From assembly GCF_030499535.1 (NCBI RefSeq), contig NZ_JASTLB010000001.1:6510001-6574000 (forward strand): 64,000 nt of DNA, read 5' to 3'. The position numbers and the translations under genes were made by a program. This DNA is from Streptomyces sp. TG1A-8 (lineage in GTDB: Bacteria > Actinomycetota > Actinomycetes > Streptomycetales > Streptomycetaceae). A model generated the notes under the pieces. That model saw only the letters and a list, made by a program, of their open reading frames with translations, was not told where the DNA came from and did not search any database. Positions 52,460 to 61,127 of this stretch are shown here, piece after piece; within the stretch, counting starts at the first letter, position 1; each line of letters begins with the position of its first letter.

Positions 52460-53068
52460 TCAGCGGCGCGGCCGGTCCCGGTACCGCACGCGCGCCAGCT
52501 CGCGCACCTCCCCGACCGTGCCCCACTCGTTCCCGCCCAGCCGCGACAGGGGACGCAGCAGCCCTATGTCCGGCCGGCCGTCCACCAGGACGTCCGGCCG
52601 GACCGCGACGTGCACGACCCGCCCGAACACCACCGTCGAGCCGCCCAGCCGCAGCGTCGAGTGCAGCGTGCATTCCAGCGCGACCGGGGACGCGGCCACC
52701 CGCGGCGGCCCCACCCGCAGCGAGGGCTCGCGTTCGACGCCCACCGCGTCGAACTCGCCCTCGTCCGGCGGGAAGTCGGTCGCGGTCGCGTTGATCTGCG
52801 TGAACAGCGGCTCGGGAGCGAAGTTGACGACGAACTCCCCGGTGTCCTCGGCGTTGCGCAGCGAGTCCTTCCGGCCCACGGAGGTGAACTGGACGATGGG
52901 CGGGTCGGTGCAGGCGACGGTGAAGAACGAGTGCGGAGCCAGGTTCGCCGTCTCACCGTCCGCGGTGAGCGTCGAGACCCAGGCGATCGGCCGGGGGACG
53001 ACCACGGAGGTCAGCAGACGGTAGAACGATCCCGGATCCATGGCGTCCGGTGAGTAGTCGACACGCAT
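52460..53068 (-). CDS. flavin reductase-like FMN-binding protein
   Basis: A 202-residue FMN split-barrel protein of the flavin reductase family: VVVPRPIAWVSTLTADGETANLAPHSFFT, QFTSVGRKDSLRN and EFVVNFAPEPL. These reduce or bind FMN, often supplying two-component monooxygenases. No partner oxygenase is adjacent. It converges with the GH16-like gene. Confidence 0.9.
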   Translation of the reverse strand: MRVDYSPDAMDPGSFYRLLTSVVVPRPIAWVSTLTADGETANLAPHSFFTVACTDPPIVQFTSVGRKDSLRNAEDTGEFVVNFAPEPLFTQINATATDFPPDEGEFDAVGVEREPSLRVGPPRVAASPVALECTLHSTLRLGGSTVVFGRVVHVAVRPDVLVDGRPDIGLLRPLSRLGGNEWGTVGEVRELARVRYRDRPRR

Positions 53069-53167
53069 GCCCCCACGCTAAGCCACGCCGCCCCGGCCGC
53101 CGTCCCGGCCCGGCACGGTGACCGCCGTCCCGGCCCGGCACGGTCGGCGGGACCCGCTCCCCGGCGC

Positions 53168-55231
53168 CTACAGGGCACGGGCGACCAGCAGCGCCACGTC
53201 GTCGTGGTCGTCGGGGTGGCGCAGGCCGTGCAGCAGGAGGTCGCAGGTCTCCTCCAGCGGCCGGCCGGGCTCGTCCAGATACCCGAGGAGGGCGTGCAGC
53301 CGGTCGTCGATGGCGTGGTGCCGGGTCTCCACGAGACCGTCGGTGTACAGCACCAGCAGGTCGCCGGAGTGCAGCTGGACCGTGGTGGCCTCGAACCCGA
53401 CGCCGCCGACCCCGAGCGGCGCCCCCGTGGGCAGGTCCAGCAGGGTGGGCGCCCGGCCGTGCCGCGCGAGGGCCGGCGGCAGGTGTCCGGCGTTGGCGAG
53501 GGTGCACCGCCCGGTGCGCGGGTCGTACACCGCGTACACGCAGGTGACGATGTAGTGCTCCAGGTCGCAAGTGATCTTGTCCAGGTGCTGGAGCACCGAG
53601 CCGGGGGCCAGGTCGAGGTCCGCGTAGGCACAGGTCGCGGTGCGTAGCCGGCCCATGGTGGCGGCCGCGTCGATGCCGTTGCCCATGACGTCGCCCACCA
53701 CCAGGGCGGTCTTGTCGTCGGCGAGCGGGATCACGTCGTACCAGTCGCCGCCGACCTCGCTGGTGGCCTGCGCCGGCTGGTAGCGGAACGCCAGCTCCAG
53801 GCCCGTGTGGTGGGCCGGGCGGTCGGGCAGCAGACTGCGCTGGAGGGTGAGCGCGGTGTTGCGCACGCTCTGGAACCAGCGGGCGTTGTCGATGGCCACG
53901 GCGGCGCGGCCGGCCAGTTCACCGGCCAGGACCACGTCGTCCTCGTCGAAGGGCAGCGGGTTGCGGAAACGCTTGAGGTCGAGCGCGCCGAGCACCTCGC
54001 CGTGGGCGATCAGCGGCACGGCCAGGTAGGAGTGCACGCCGGCCTGGGCCAGCAGCGCGCCGGCCTCGGCGTCCCGGGCGATGCGCGGCAGGTCCTGCGG
54101 GCCGACGTGACGGACGAGCACCGGCCGCCCGGTGTGCACGCACAGGGTGACCAGGCGGTCCCCCCCGTAGGCGGCGACGGCGCCCGGCGCGTCGGCGGCG
54201 CGCAGCGCCACGGTGGGGCGGGCGGCCTTGAGCGCCAGCGCGCGGAACAGCTCCGGGCCGTTCTCCGGCCGGCGCATCCGGCGGCAGGCCAGCGCCGAGT
54301 CCAGGACGTCCACGACCACCAGGTCCGCGAGCATGGGAGTGGCGATGTCGGCCAGTTCACGGGCGGTCTGCTCCACCTCCAGCGAGGTGCCGACCCGGGT
54401 GGAGGCCTCGGCGATCAGGGCCAGGCGCCGCCGTGCCCGGTCGGCCTCGCTGGCCGCGCGGTGCCGTTCGGTGACGTCGACGACGGAGGCCGCCGCCCCG
54501 AGGATCCGTCCGCCGGGGTCCTCCAGCCGGTAGAACGACAGCGACCACGCGTGGTCGCTGTCGGGATCGCCGGGCGGACGGCCCACGCAGTACTGGTCCA
54601 GCAGGGGCGTCCCGGTGGCCATGACCTGGCGCAGACAGGACTCGACGGTCCCGACGTCGAAGAAGGACAGCGTCTCGCTCAGATGGCGGCCGATGTGCTC
54701 CTCGGCCGGTATGCCGTCGATCCGCTCCAGCGCCGGGTTGACCAGGAGGTACCGCAGCTCGGGGTCCATGAGGGCCAGCCCGATCGGGGACTGGCTGATC
54801 AGCCGCTCGCACAGTGCCAGGTCGGTCTCGACGCGCTGGAGCAGGTTGTGGTCGGCCGCGATGCCCAGCGCGTAGACGTCACCGAGGTCGTCCAGCAGCC
54901 GCATCGTACGGAACTCCGTCAGCCGGCTGGTGCCGTCCTTGTGCCGGACGGGGAAGGCGCCGGCCCGGCTCCGGCTGGTCTCCAGCACCTCCGAGAACAG
55001 GGTGATGACGGTCTGCAGGTGCTCGGGGCGGACCAGCAGGCGCGCCGCGTACCGCCCCAGCGCGTCGTCGGCGTTGTAGCCGAACAGTTCCTCGGCCTGC
55101 GGGGTCCAGAAGACGATGCGCCCCTCGGTGTCCAGCGCCACCGCGGCCACGCTGAGCAGGTCCAGCAGCCCGGTCGGCCGCGGCTGCCCGGGGCCGTGCT
55201 CCTCGTCGGCCGGGAAGGGATCCACTGCCAT
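53168..55231 (-). CDS. PAS-PAS-GAF-PP2C phosphatase
   Basis: A 687-residue soluble protein: PAS 1 (~20-130, FWTPQAEELFGYNADDALGR), PAS 2 (~140-260, SPIGLALMDPELRYLLVNPALERI, VVDVTERHR), GAF (~285-450, with AAVAIDNARWF) and SpoIIE phosphatase (~455-687: LQRSLLPD, GGDWYDVIPL, VGDVMGNG, LYTDGLVE, DDHDDVALLV). Ligands are unknown. GGAGG precedes the ATG. It is divergent, over a 197-base gap, from a paralogue sharing the PAS-GAF-PP2C core. Confidence 0.92.
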   Translation of the reverse strand: MAVDPFPADEEHGPGQPRPTGLLDLLSVAAVALDTEGRIVFWTPQAEELFGYNADDALGRYAARLLVRPEHLQTVITLFSEVLETSRSRAGAFPVRHKDGTSRLTEFRTMRLLDDLGDVYALGIAADHNLLQRVETDLALCERLISQSPIGLALMDPELRYLLVNPALERIDGIPAEEHIGRHLSETLSFFDVGTVESCLRQVMATGTPLLDQYCVGRPPGDPDSDHAWSLSFYRLEDPGGRILGAAASVVDVTERHRAASEADRARRRLALIAEASTRVGTSLEVEQTARELADIATPMLADLVVVDVLDSALACRRMRRPENGPELFRALALKAARPTVALRAADAPGAVAAYGGDRLVTLCVHTGRPVLVRHVGPQDLPRIARDAEAGALLAQAGVHSYLAVPLIAHGEVLGALDLKRFRNPLPFDEDDVVLAGELAGRAAVAIDNARWFQSVRNTALTLQRSLLPDRPAHHTGLELAFRYQPAQATSEVGGDWYDVIPLADDKTALVVGDVMGNGIDAAATMGRLRTATCAYADLDLAPGSVLQHLDKITCDLEHYIVTCVYAVYDPRTGRCTLANAGHLPPALARHGRAPTLLDLPTGAPLGVGGVGFEATTVQLHSGDLLVLYTDGLVETRHHAIDDRLHALLGYLDEPGRPLEETCDLLLHGLRHPDDHDDVALLVARAL

Positions 55232-55428
55232 TCCAGGTCCACCTCCACCGGCTGATCGGCCGCCCGGGCCCGGCCCGCGCCGCGGCGCCGCCGACCGGCA
55301 CTACCCATGCTGCCCCCGGCCCCCGTCCGGCGCCCGACGAGGGCCGGGCCCCCGGACCCCGCCCGGCGCCGCCCCGGGCCCGCCCGCCGGACGGGCGGAA
55401 CCGTGCGGGGCGGTGGAGGATGGGAGCG

Positions 55429-57894
55429 ATGGAATCTGCGCACAAGGATCCCGACGCGTCCCGGTCCGCGGGGCCGGATGGTCCCCTCGACGCGTCCACC
55501 GACGCGGCGGCGGTGATCTCGGCGGCCGGTGTCGTGCTCGGCTGGACCCGGGGTGCGGAGGAACTGCTCGGCCGTCCGGCCGGCGAGGTCACCGGCCGTC
55601 CGGCCGCCCGCCTGCTGGCCGGGCCCGGGGACCCGGTACGCGCCGCGGCGATCGCCGAGCGGTGCCGCACCGGCATGGGCTGGAGCGGCCTGGCCGCCGT
55701 GCGGCGCGGTGACGGCCGCTCCGTCGACGTGGACCTCAGGGTCTCGGCGGCCTTCCGCATGGGCGCAGCCGAGTGCTTCCTGGTCTCGGCGCGGGAACGG
55801 GACCGGCGCTGGACGAGCGTCGGGCAGTACGTCCTCGACGGCTTCCAGACCCGTTCCCCGGTCGGCATGGCCGTCGTGGACCCGCAGCTCCGCTACGTGT
55901 GGCTGAACGACACCCTCGAACGCCTCGGCGGCGTGCCGCGCGAACAGCGGCTGGGCCGCCGGCTGAGCGAGCTGCTGCCCGGACTGGAGTCCGCGGCCCT
56001 CGAAGGGCTGATGCGCCAGGTCCTGGCCACGGGGGAGCCGGTGACCGACTACGAGCACGTCGGGTGGAGCTGGGCCGATCCGCACCGTCGGCACGCCTAC
56101 TCGACGTCGTTCTTCCCGCTCGTGGACGCCGGCGGCACCACCACCGGGGTCTGCTACATGGTCCTGGACGTCACCGAGCGGTGGAACGCCCGCCGGCTGC
56201 TGTCCCTGGTCAACGAGGCCGGTACCCGCATCGGCACGACCCTCGACGTGCTGCGCACGGCCCAGGAGCTCGCCGACTTCGCGGTGCCCCGCTTCGCGGA
56301 CTTCGTCTCCGTGGACCTGCTGGAGCACGTGCTCAGCGCGGAGGGACACGGAGCCTGGCTGAGCGACGCCGGACCGGCCCCCGCGCGACCGGGGATGCGC
56401 CGGGCCGGTCTGACGTCGGTGCGGGAGGGCTGTCCGGAGGCGGTGGCCCGCATCGGCGAGGAGACGGACTTCCTGCTGCCGCCCAACGACGTCGACCTGC
56501 TCGTCAACGGCGACCCGGTGCTGATCCCGGTGCTGGATCCGGCCGACGGCATGTGGACCGGTGAGCAGCGCGAGAGGGCGGCCCGCATCCGCGAGTACGG
56601 CCTGCACTCCCTGCTCTGCGTGCCGATGCGCGCCCGGAACACCGCCCTCGGCCTCACCACGTTCGCCCGGTCCGCCAACCCGGTGCCCTTCGTCCGCGAC
56701 GACGTGCTGCTCGCCGAGGAACTCGTCGCCCGGGCGGCCGTGTGCGTCGACAACGCCCGCCGCTACACCCGCGAGCACACCGCGGCCGTCACCCTGCAGC
56801 GCAGTCTGCTGCCCCACGTCCTGTCGGGCGGGACGGCGGTGGAGGTCGCCTCCTCCTACCTGCCGGCGGACGCGACGGGCGGGGTCGGCGGCGACTGGTT
56901 CGACGTGATCCCGCTGTCCGGCGCGCGGGTGGGCCTCGTCGTCGGCGACGTGGTCGGCCACGGCATCACCGCGGCGGCGAGCATGGGCCGCCTGCGCACG
57001 GCCGTGCAGACCCTCGCCGACATGGAGATGCCCCCCGACGAACTGCTCGCCCACCTCGACGACCTCGTCCTGCGGCTCAGCGACGAGGAGGGCGGCCGGG
57101 ACACGGCGGCCAGGAGCGAGTCGACCTTCACCGGCGCGACCTGCCTGTACGCCGTCTACGACCCGGTGACCCGGCGGTGCACGATGGCGCGGGCCGGCCA
57201 TCCGCCCCCCGTCGTCGTCGCACCGGACGGCAGCGTCCGCTTCCCGGAGATCCCGGCCGGGCCGCCGCTCGGACTGGGCGGCCTGGGCTTCGAGGCCGCC
57301 GAGATCGAGCTGGCCGAGAACAGCCTGCTGGGCCTGTACACCAACGGCCTGATCGAGGGGTGCGACCAGGACATGGAGTCGGGCATGTCCCGGCTCACCG
57401 AGGCGCTGGCCGGAACCGAGAGCGACCTGCGCACCCTGTGCGCCTCCGCCGTGCGGCAGCTCGTCCCCGTGCCCCAGCCCGACGACATCGCCCTCCTCCT
57501 GGCACGCACCCACGCCCTGGGGGCCGGCCGGGTGGCCTGCTGGGACGTGCCCGCCGACCCCGCCGCGGTCGGACGGCTCCGGGCCGAGGCCACGCGTCAG
57601 ATGGCCGACTGGGGCCTGGAGGAACTGGCGGTGGCGACCGAGCTGATCGTGAGCGAACTGGTCACCAACGCGATCCGCTACGCCGCACCCCCCTTTCGAC
57701 TGCGGCTGCTCCGCGACACCCGTCTGACCTGCGAGGTCTCCGACGGCAGCAGTACCGCTCCCCGGCTCAGGCACGCCCGCAGCACGGACGAGGGCGGCCG
57801 CGGCCTGTTCCTGGTGGCCCAGCTCGCCCACCGCTGGGGGGCGCGTTACACGGCCGACGGGAAGATCATCTGGGCGGAACAGGAGATTCCGTGA
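55429..57894 (+). CDS. PAS-GAF-PP2C-HATPase multidomain phosphatase/kinase
   Basis: An 821-residue protein: PAS (~20-130), PAS (~140-255, SPVGMAVVDPQLRYVWLNDTLERL, VLDVTERWN), GAF (~265-450), SpoIIE phosphatase (~455-680, LQRSLLPHVL, GGDWFDVIPL, VGDVVGHG; LYTNGLIE has Asn where Asp is usual) and a C-terminal RsbW-like ATPase (~690-820, SELVTNAIRYA, DEGGRGLFLVAQLA). Phosphatase and anti-sigma-kinase-like modules thus sit on one chain. I chose ATG 55429, with GGAGG 9 bases upstream, over ATG 55420. A hairpin follows the stop. Confidence 0.92.
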   Translation: MESAHKDPDASRSAGPDGPLDASTDAAAVISAAGVVLGWTRGAEELLGRPAGEVTGRPAARLLAGPGDPVRAAAIAERCRTGMGWSGLAAVRRGDGRSVDVDLRVSAAFRMGAAECFLVSARERDRRWTSVGQYVLDGFQTRSPVGMAVVDPQLRYVWLNDTLERLGGVPREQRLGRRLSELLPGLESAALEGLMRQVLATGEPVTDYEHVGWSWADPHRRHAYSTSFFPLVDAGGTTTGVCYMVLDVTERWNARRLLSLVNEAGTRIGTTLDVLRTAQELADFAVPRFADFVSVDLLEHVLSAEGHGAWLSDAGPAPARPGMRRAGLTSVREGCPEAVARIGEETDFLLPPNDVDLLVNGDPVLIPVLDPADGMWTGEQRERAARIREYGLHSLLCVPMRARNTALGLTTFARSANPVPFVRDDVLLAEELVARAAVCVDNARRYTREHTAAVTLQRSLLPHVLSGGTAVEVASSYLPADATGGVGGDWFDVIPLSGARVGLVVGDVVGHGITAAASMGRLRTAVQTLADMEMPPDELLAHLDDLVLRLSDEEGGRDTAARSESTFTGATCLYAVYDPVTRRCTMARAGHPPPVVVAPDGSVRFPEIPAGPPLGLGGLGFEAAEIELAENSLLGLYTNGLIEGCDQDMESGMSRLTEALAGTESDLRTLCASAVRQLVPVPQPDDIALLLARTHALGAGRVACWDVPADPAAVGRLRAEATRQMADWGLEELAVATELIVSELVTNAIRYAAPPFRLRLLRDTRLTCEVSDGSSTAPRLRHARSTDEGGRGLFLVAQLAHRWGARYTADGKIIWAEQEIP

Positions 57895-57919
57895 GCGGCG
57901 GCCGGCGGCCGGCCGCCGC
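57895..57919 (+). terminator. hairpin overlapping the end of the PP2C/HATPase gene
   Basis: GCGGCGGCC (57895-57903) pairs with GGCCGCCGC (57911-57919) across a 7-base loop immediately after the stop. It may serve both this gene and the convergent acyl-CoA oxidase gene. Confidence 0.45.
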
Positions 57920-57997
57920 AACGCCACGGGTTCCCCGCGGCGCGCCCGCAGCCGGCCCGGCCGGCGGCGCCCCCCCGGGTGCCGGCCAGGGAGTCCG

Positions 57998-59941
57998 TCA
58001 GCCGGCCGGGGTCGAGTAGTCCGCGAGCGAGACGCGGCCGGAGCCGGCCAGGGGGATGCCGTCCAGGTACGCGGCGGGCAGGTCGAACGCGTCGACCAGC
58101 TCCGTCATGTGCGGGGCGAGGCCGCGCAGCACGTCGTCCAGGAGCTGGGGCAGCCCGCGCACCTGCTCGGCGGACAGGTGGCCCTCGGCCAGCAGGTCAC
58201 CGGAGTGCTCGCGCAACTGCTGCAGCAGGAACAGCCGGCACAGCGCGCGCAGCAGTTCGCGCGCCTCGGTGCCCGCCGCCCGCTCGGCCGCGTCCAGGAA
58301 GGCGTCCGCCGCCCGCAGCCGGGCGTGCACCGACACCATCTCCAGGGCGGCGGAGGAGGCGCTGTTCCAGCGCTCCACCGGGTTTCCCGAAGGCCCCCGG
58401 CGCAACTGGGCGCGGGCCCGGTCCTGCCAGAGGGACTCGGCGCGGGCGAGCAGTTCCCGCAGGTGCCGGACGTCCGTCAACTGCTCCGCACCGCCGGGGG
58501 ACGCGAGCTCCCGGTCGGACGGCTGGTGCTCGAAGAGCATCTCGGCGGCGGCCTTGACCCAGATCACCAGGTTGTCGCCCTCGGCGGTGATGGTGCCCTC
58601 GATGTACTGCGGGAACTCCGACAGGCCGTTCGCCGCGAACAGGCCCTGGGCGCCGCAGCGTTCCCGGCACTCGACGGTGATGTCCCGCGCCTGCCAGGTG
58701 ATCCAGCCCTTCGCCACCGCCACCAGGCGCTCGGCCTCGGCCCGTTGCCCGGCGTCCGGGTGGGCGCGCTGGGCGGACCAGCGGGCCAGCACCGAGCGGT
58801 GCAGGAAGGTCATCGCGTAGGCCGTGGCGAGCGCCTGCAACAGCCGCCCGTGGTGGGAGCGGTGGGTGTTGACCGGGACGCGCTCGCCCGCCCGCGGCCC
58901 GCCGACCCGCCGGCGGTCGCCGTAGCGGACCGCGACGGCCAGCGCGGCCCGGGCCGCACCGACGGCGGCGCCGCTCATGCACAGCTTGCCCATGGTGACC
59001 CGGCCGATCGACTGCAGGAACCGCTTGCGCCGGTTGCCGAGGCTGCTGTGGAACCGGCCCTCGGCGTCCAGGCGGCCGTGGGCCGACTCCAGCAGGGCCG
59101 TGCGCGGCAGCAGCACCCGCTCGAAGGCGGTCAGGCAGTGGTCCAGCGGGGCGCCGGCGCGCAGCGGCAACCGCCGGACGCGCACCCCCGGCAGCAGCCC
59201 GTCGTCGTCGCTCAGCGGGGTCAGGAACAGGAAGACGCCCTCGTCGCGGCCGTCGACGAGGAGCCGGGCGGCCACCACGGCGCTCTTGGGGCCGCCGGTC
59301 GTGCTGGTGTTGGGCATGAACTTCTGGGCCCCGGGGTGCGGCGTGTGCAGCACGAACCCGCCGGTGACCGGGTCGAGTTCGGCGGTGGTCTCCAGGGCCG
59401 AGGCGTCGTTGCCGTGGTCCAGTTCGGTGCACAGGAACGTTCCGGTGCGCCGCAGGGCGGTGAAGTCGGACAAGTCCCTGCCGCCGGCGCCCCCGTGGTC
59501 GAGCAGGCTGCCGAGGAACAGGTTGTAGTGGATGCTCGCCACCGTGCACAGGCCCCCGCCCCCGTCCACGACCGCCGCCCACTCGTGCAGTCCCGCCAGC
59601 AGCTCCGGATCGTCCGCGAGCCGCTCGGCGCTGCCGGCCGTGTCGTTGACCAGGCGCAGCCAGTCGTAGGCCTGGGCGGTGCGTTCCTCCGGGCCGAGCC
59701 CGGGACGGTGGCGGAACGTCTCCTTGGCGATGAGGTCGCGCCACGGACCGTGGATACGCTCCCGGTCGTCACCGTCGAACAGGAGTTCGGCCAACTGCCC
59801 GGCGACCGTGGGGGCCGGCGGGTCGTCCCCCGGTCCGTGCCCGCCCGCCGGGGGCCCGTCGTGGCGGAACGCCCGACGCGTGCGGCGCCTGTCGGCCTCC
59901 GGCGAGGAGGGAAGGCTTGCCTGAGGCGTCAGAAGGGTCAT
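57998..59941 (-). CDS. acyl-CoA oxidase (avenolide-type butenolide biosynthesis candidate)
   Basis: A 647-residue ACOX-type flavoprotein: a helical N-terminus, FLCTELDHGNDASALETTAEL (the TELGHGS-like flavin motif), KFMPNTSTTGG, the central AQGLFAANGLSEFPQYIEGTITAEGDN, and a long C-terminal helical domain. Length fits acyl-CoA oxidases rather than ~380-residue dehydrogenases. In S. avermitilis the homologous gene aco is essential for avenolide synthesis and lies divergent to avaR1, the arrangement seen here. The ATG follows GGGAGTGGG, and its promoter carries an ARE-like operator. Confidence 0.88.
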   Translation of the reverse strand: MTLLTPQASLPSSPEADRRRTRRAFRHDGPPAGGHGPGDDPPAPTVAGQLAELLFDGDDRERIHGPWRDLIAKETFRHRPGLGPEERTAQAYDWLRLVNDTAGSAERLADDPELLAGLHEWAAVVDGGGGLCTVASIHYNLFLGSLLDHGGAGGRDLSDFTALRRTGTFLCTELDHGNDASALETTAELDPVTGGFVLHTPHPGAQKFMPNTSTTGGPKSAVVAARLLVDGRDEGVFLFLTPLSDDDGLLPGVRVRRLPLRAGAPLDHCLTAFERVLLPRTALLESAHGRLDAEGRFHSSLGNRRKRFLQSIGRVTMGKLCMSGAAVGAARAALAVAVRYGDRRRVGGPRAGERVPVNTHRSHHGRLLQALATAYAMTFLHRSVLARWSAQRAHPDAGQRAEAERLVAVAKGWITWQARDITVECRERCGAQGLFAANGLSEFPQYIEGTITAEGDNLVIWVKAAAEMLFEHQPSDRELASPGGAEQLTDVRHLRELLARAESLWQDRARAQLRRGPSGNPVERWNSASSAALEMVSVHARLRAADAFLDAAERAAGTEARELLRALCRLFLLQQLREHSGDLLAEGHLSAEQVRGLPQLLDDVLRGLAPHMTELVDAFDLPAAYLDGIPLAGSGRVSLADYSTPAG

Positions 59942-59989
59942 GACCCACTCCCGTGGTCGCAGGTCCGGAAGGGCGGGTGCGCAGGGCAG

Positions 59990-60019
59990 AAGATACGGAC
60001 CTCCCGGTTTGCTCATCAA
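59990..60019 (-). promoter_or_regulatory. acyl-CoA oxidase promoter with embedded ARE-like operator
   Basis: On the minus strand TTGATG (60019-60014) and TATCTT (59995-59990) are 18 bases apart. The spacer is filled by an autoregulator-responsive-element-like sequence; on the plus strand it reads AGATACGGACCT then CCCGGTTTGCTC (59991-60014). A bound receptor would block RNA polymerase. Confidence 0.6.
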
Positions 60020-60240
60020 GCAAAATCTATGCCACCGGCGGCCGGGGGGCGCACCTTTGGGTGTCCGCTGTGATCCACCGGCGACCGGAACGCCGAACTC
60101 CCCTTTCGTCGAGGGTATTTCACCCCGGCCAGGGGCACGCGCCCGGGCGTTGAGATACCGGGCGGCAGGTTTTATCGTGGCGGCTGCGACGGCCCGCAGG
60201 ACCCGGCACGACCAGGCGGAGAGGGGGACGCTGTGCGTGG

Positions 60241-60270
60241 TTGAAAGGGCATCTTCCGAGGTGGCAGGAT
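60241..60270 (+). promoter_or_regulatory. promoter of the receptor gene
   Basis: TTGAAA (60241-60246) and CAGGAT (60265-60270) with an 18-base spacer form a Streptomyces vegetative-type promoter, with transcription starting near 60277. The second ARE-like operator begins inside the -10 box. Confidence 0.5.
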
Positions 60271-60290
60271 ACGGACCCGTCGGTTTCCTT
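60268..60290 (+). promoter_or_regulatory. second ARE-like operator, receptor autoregulation
   Basis: GATACGGACCCGTCGGTTTC and following CTT share the halves ATACGGACC and CGGTTT with the operator before the oxidase gene; only the centre and ends differ. It covers the -10/+1 region of the receptor promoter, as expected for negative autoregulation. Confidence 0.6.
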
Positions 60291-60332
60291 TCCCTGCCGG
60301 CCGGCCGGTGAAGTCAGTGCGGAGGTTGTGCC

Positions 60333-61016
60333 GTGGCCCTGCAGGAACGAGCGATCAGGACGAGACGCACCATCCTGGTGGCGGCCGCCGCCGTGTTCGC
60401 CGAGGTCGGCTACGAAGCGGCGACCATCTCCGAAATCCTCCAGCGGGCGAACGTCACCAAGGGCGCCCTCTACTTCCACTTCGCCTCCAAGGAGCAGCTC
60501 GCCCAGGCGGTGCTGACCGACCAGTTGACATCGGTGCCGGACTCGCCGCCGCGGGAACTGGTGCTCCAGGAGGGACTGGACGGCGGATTCCTCCTCGCCC
60601 ACCTGCTCAGTGCGGGCGACCCGTTGGTGCGCGGCAGCGTCCGCCTCACCGTGGACCAGGGGTCACCGCACGACGGGCTGGACCGGCGGGTGCCGATGGC
60701 CTCCTGGATCGACCACAACGCCAAGCTGCTCCAGCGGGCGAAGGCGAACGGCGAGGTGCTGCCCCAGGTCGACGTCGAGGCCGCGGCCAAGGCGTTCGTC
60801 GCCGCGTTCACCGGCGCCCAGGTGCTGTCCAAGATAATGAACGACCACACGGACCTGATGGAACGCGTCGTCGACCTCTACCGGCACCTGATGACCAGCA
60901 TCGCGGTCCCCGCGGTGCTGGTGCGCCTGGACATGTCGCCCGACCGGGGGCTGAGGGTCTACGAGGAGGCCATGACACTGCGCCGGGACGCGGCGCAGGC
61001 CCGGGCCGCCGGCTGA
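60333..61016 (+). CDS. ScbR/AvaR-type autoregulator receptor (TetR family repressor)
   Basis: A 227-residue TetR-type regulator. The N-terminal helix-turn-helix (~10-55, RTRRTILVAAAAVFAEVGYEAATISEIL, VTKGALYFHFASKEQLA) and the core GSVRLTVDQGSPHDGLDRRVPM match gamma-butyrolactone/butenolide receptors, closest in my memory to AvaR1. It should bind ARE sites and release them on binding the signal made by the neighbouring oxidase and P450. GCGGAGG lies upstream of the GTG start. Two ARE-like sites lie in the divergent region. Confidence 0.9.
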   Translation: MALQERAIRTRRTILVAAAAVFAEVGYEAATISEILQRANVTKGALYFHFASKEQLAQAVLTDQLTSVPDSPPRELVLQEGLDGGFLLAHLLSAGDPLVRGSVRLTVDQGSPHDGLDRRVPMASWIDHNAKLLQRAKANGEVLPQVDVEAAAKAFVAAFTGAQVLSKIMNDHTDLMERVVDLYRHLMTSIAVPAVLVRLDMSPDRGLRVYEEAMTLRRDAAQARAAG

Positions 61017-61127
61017 GCGGCGCTCCCGGGCACCGCCGCCCGCCGGACGCGGGGGAGCCGGCGCCCTCCCCCCTGGGCACGTCGCACCGCACCACCGTGA
61101 TGCAGGACCGACCCAGGGAGCACATCG

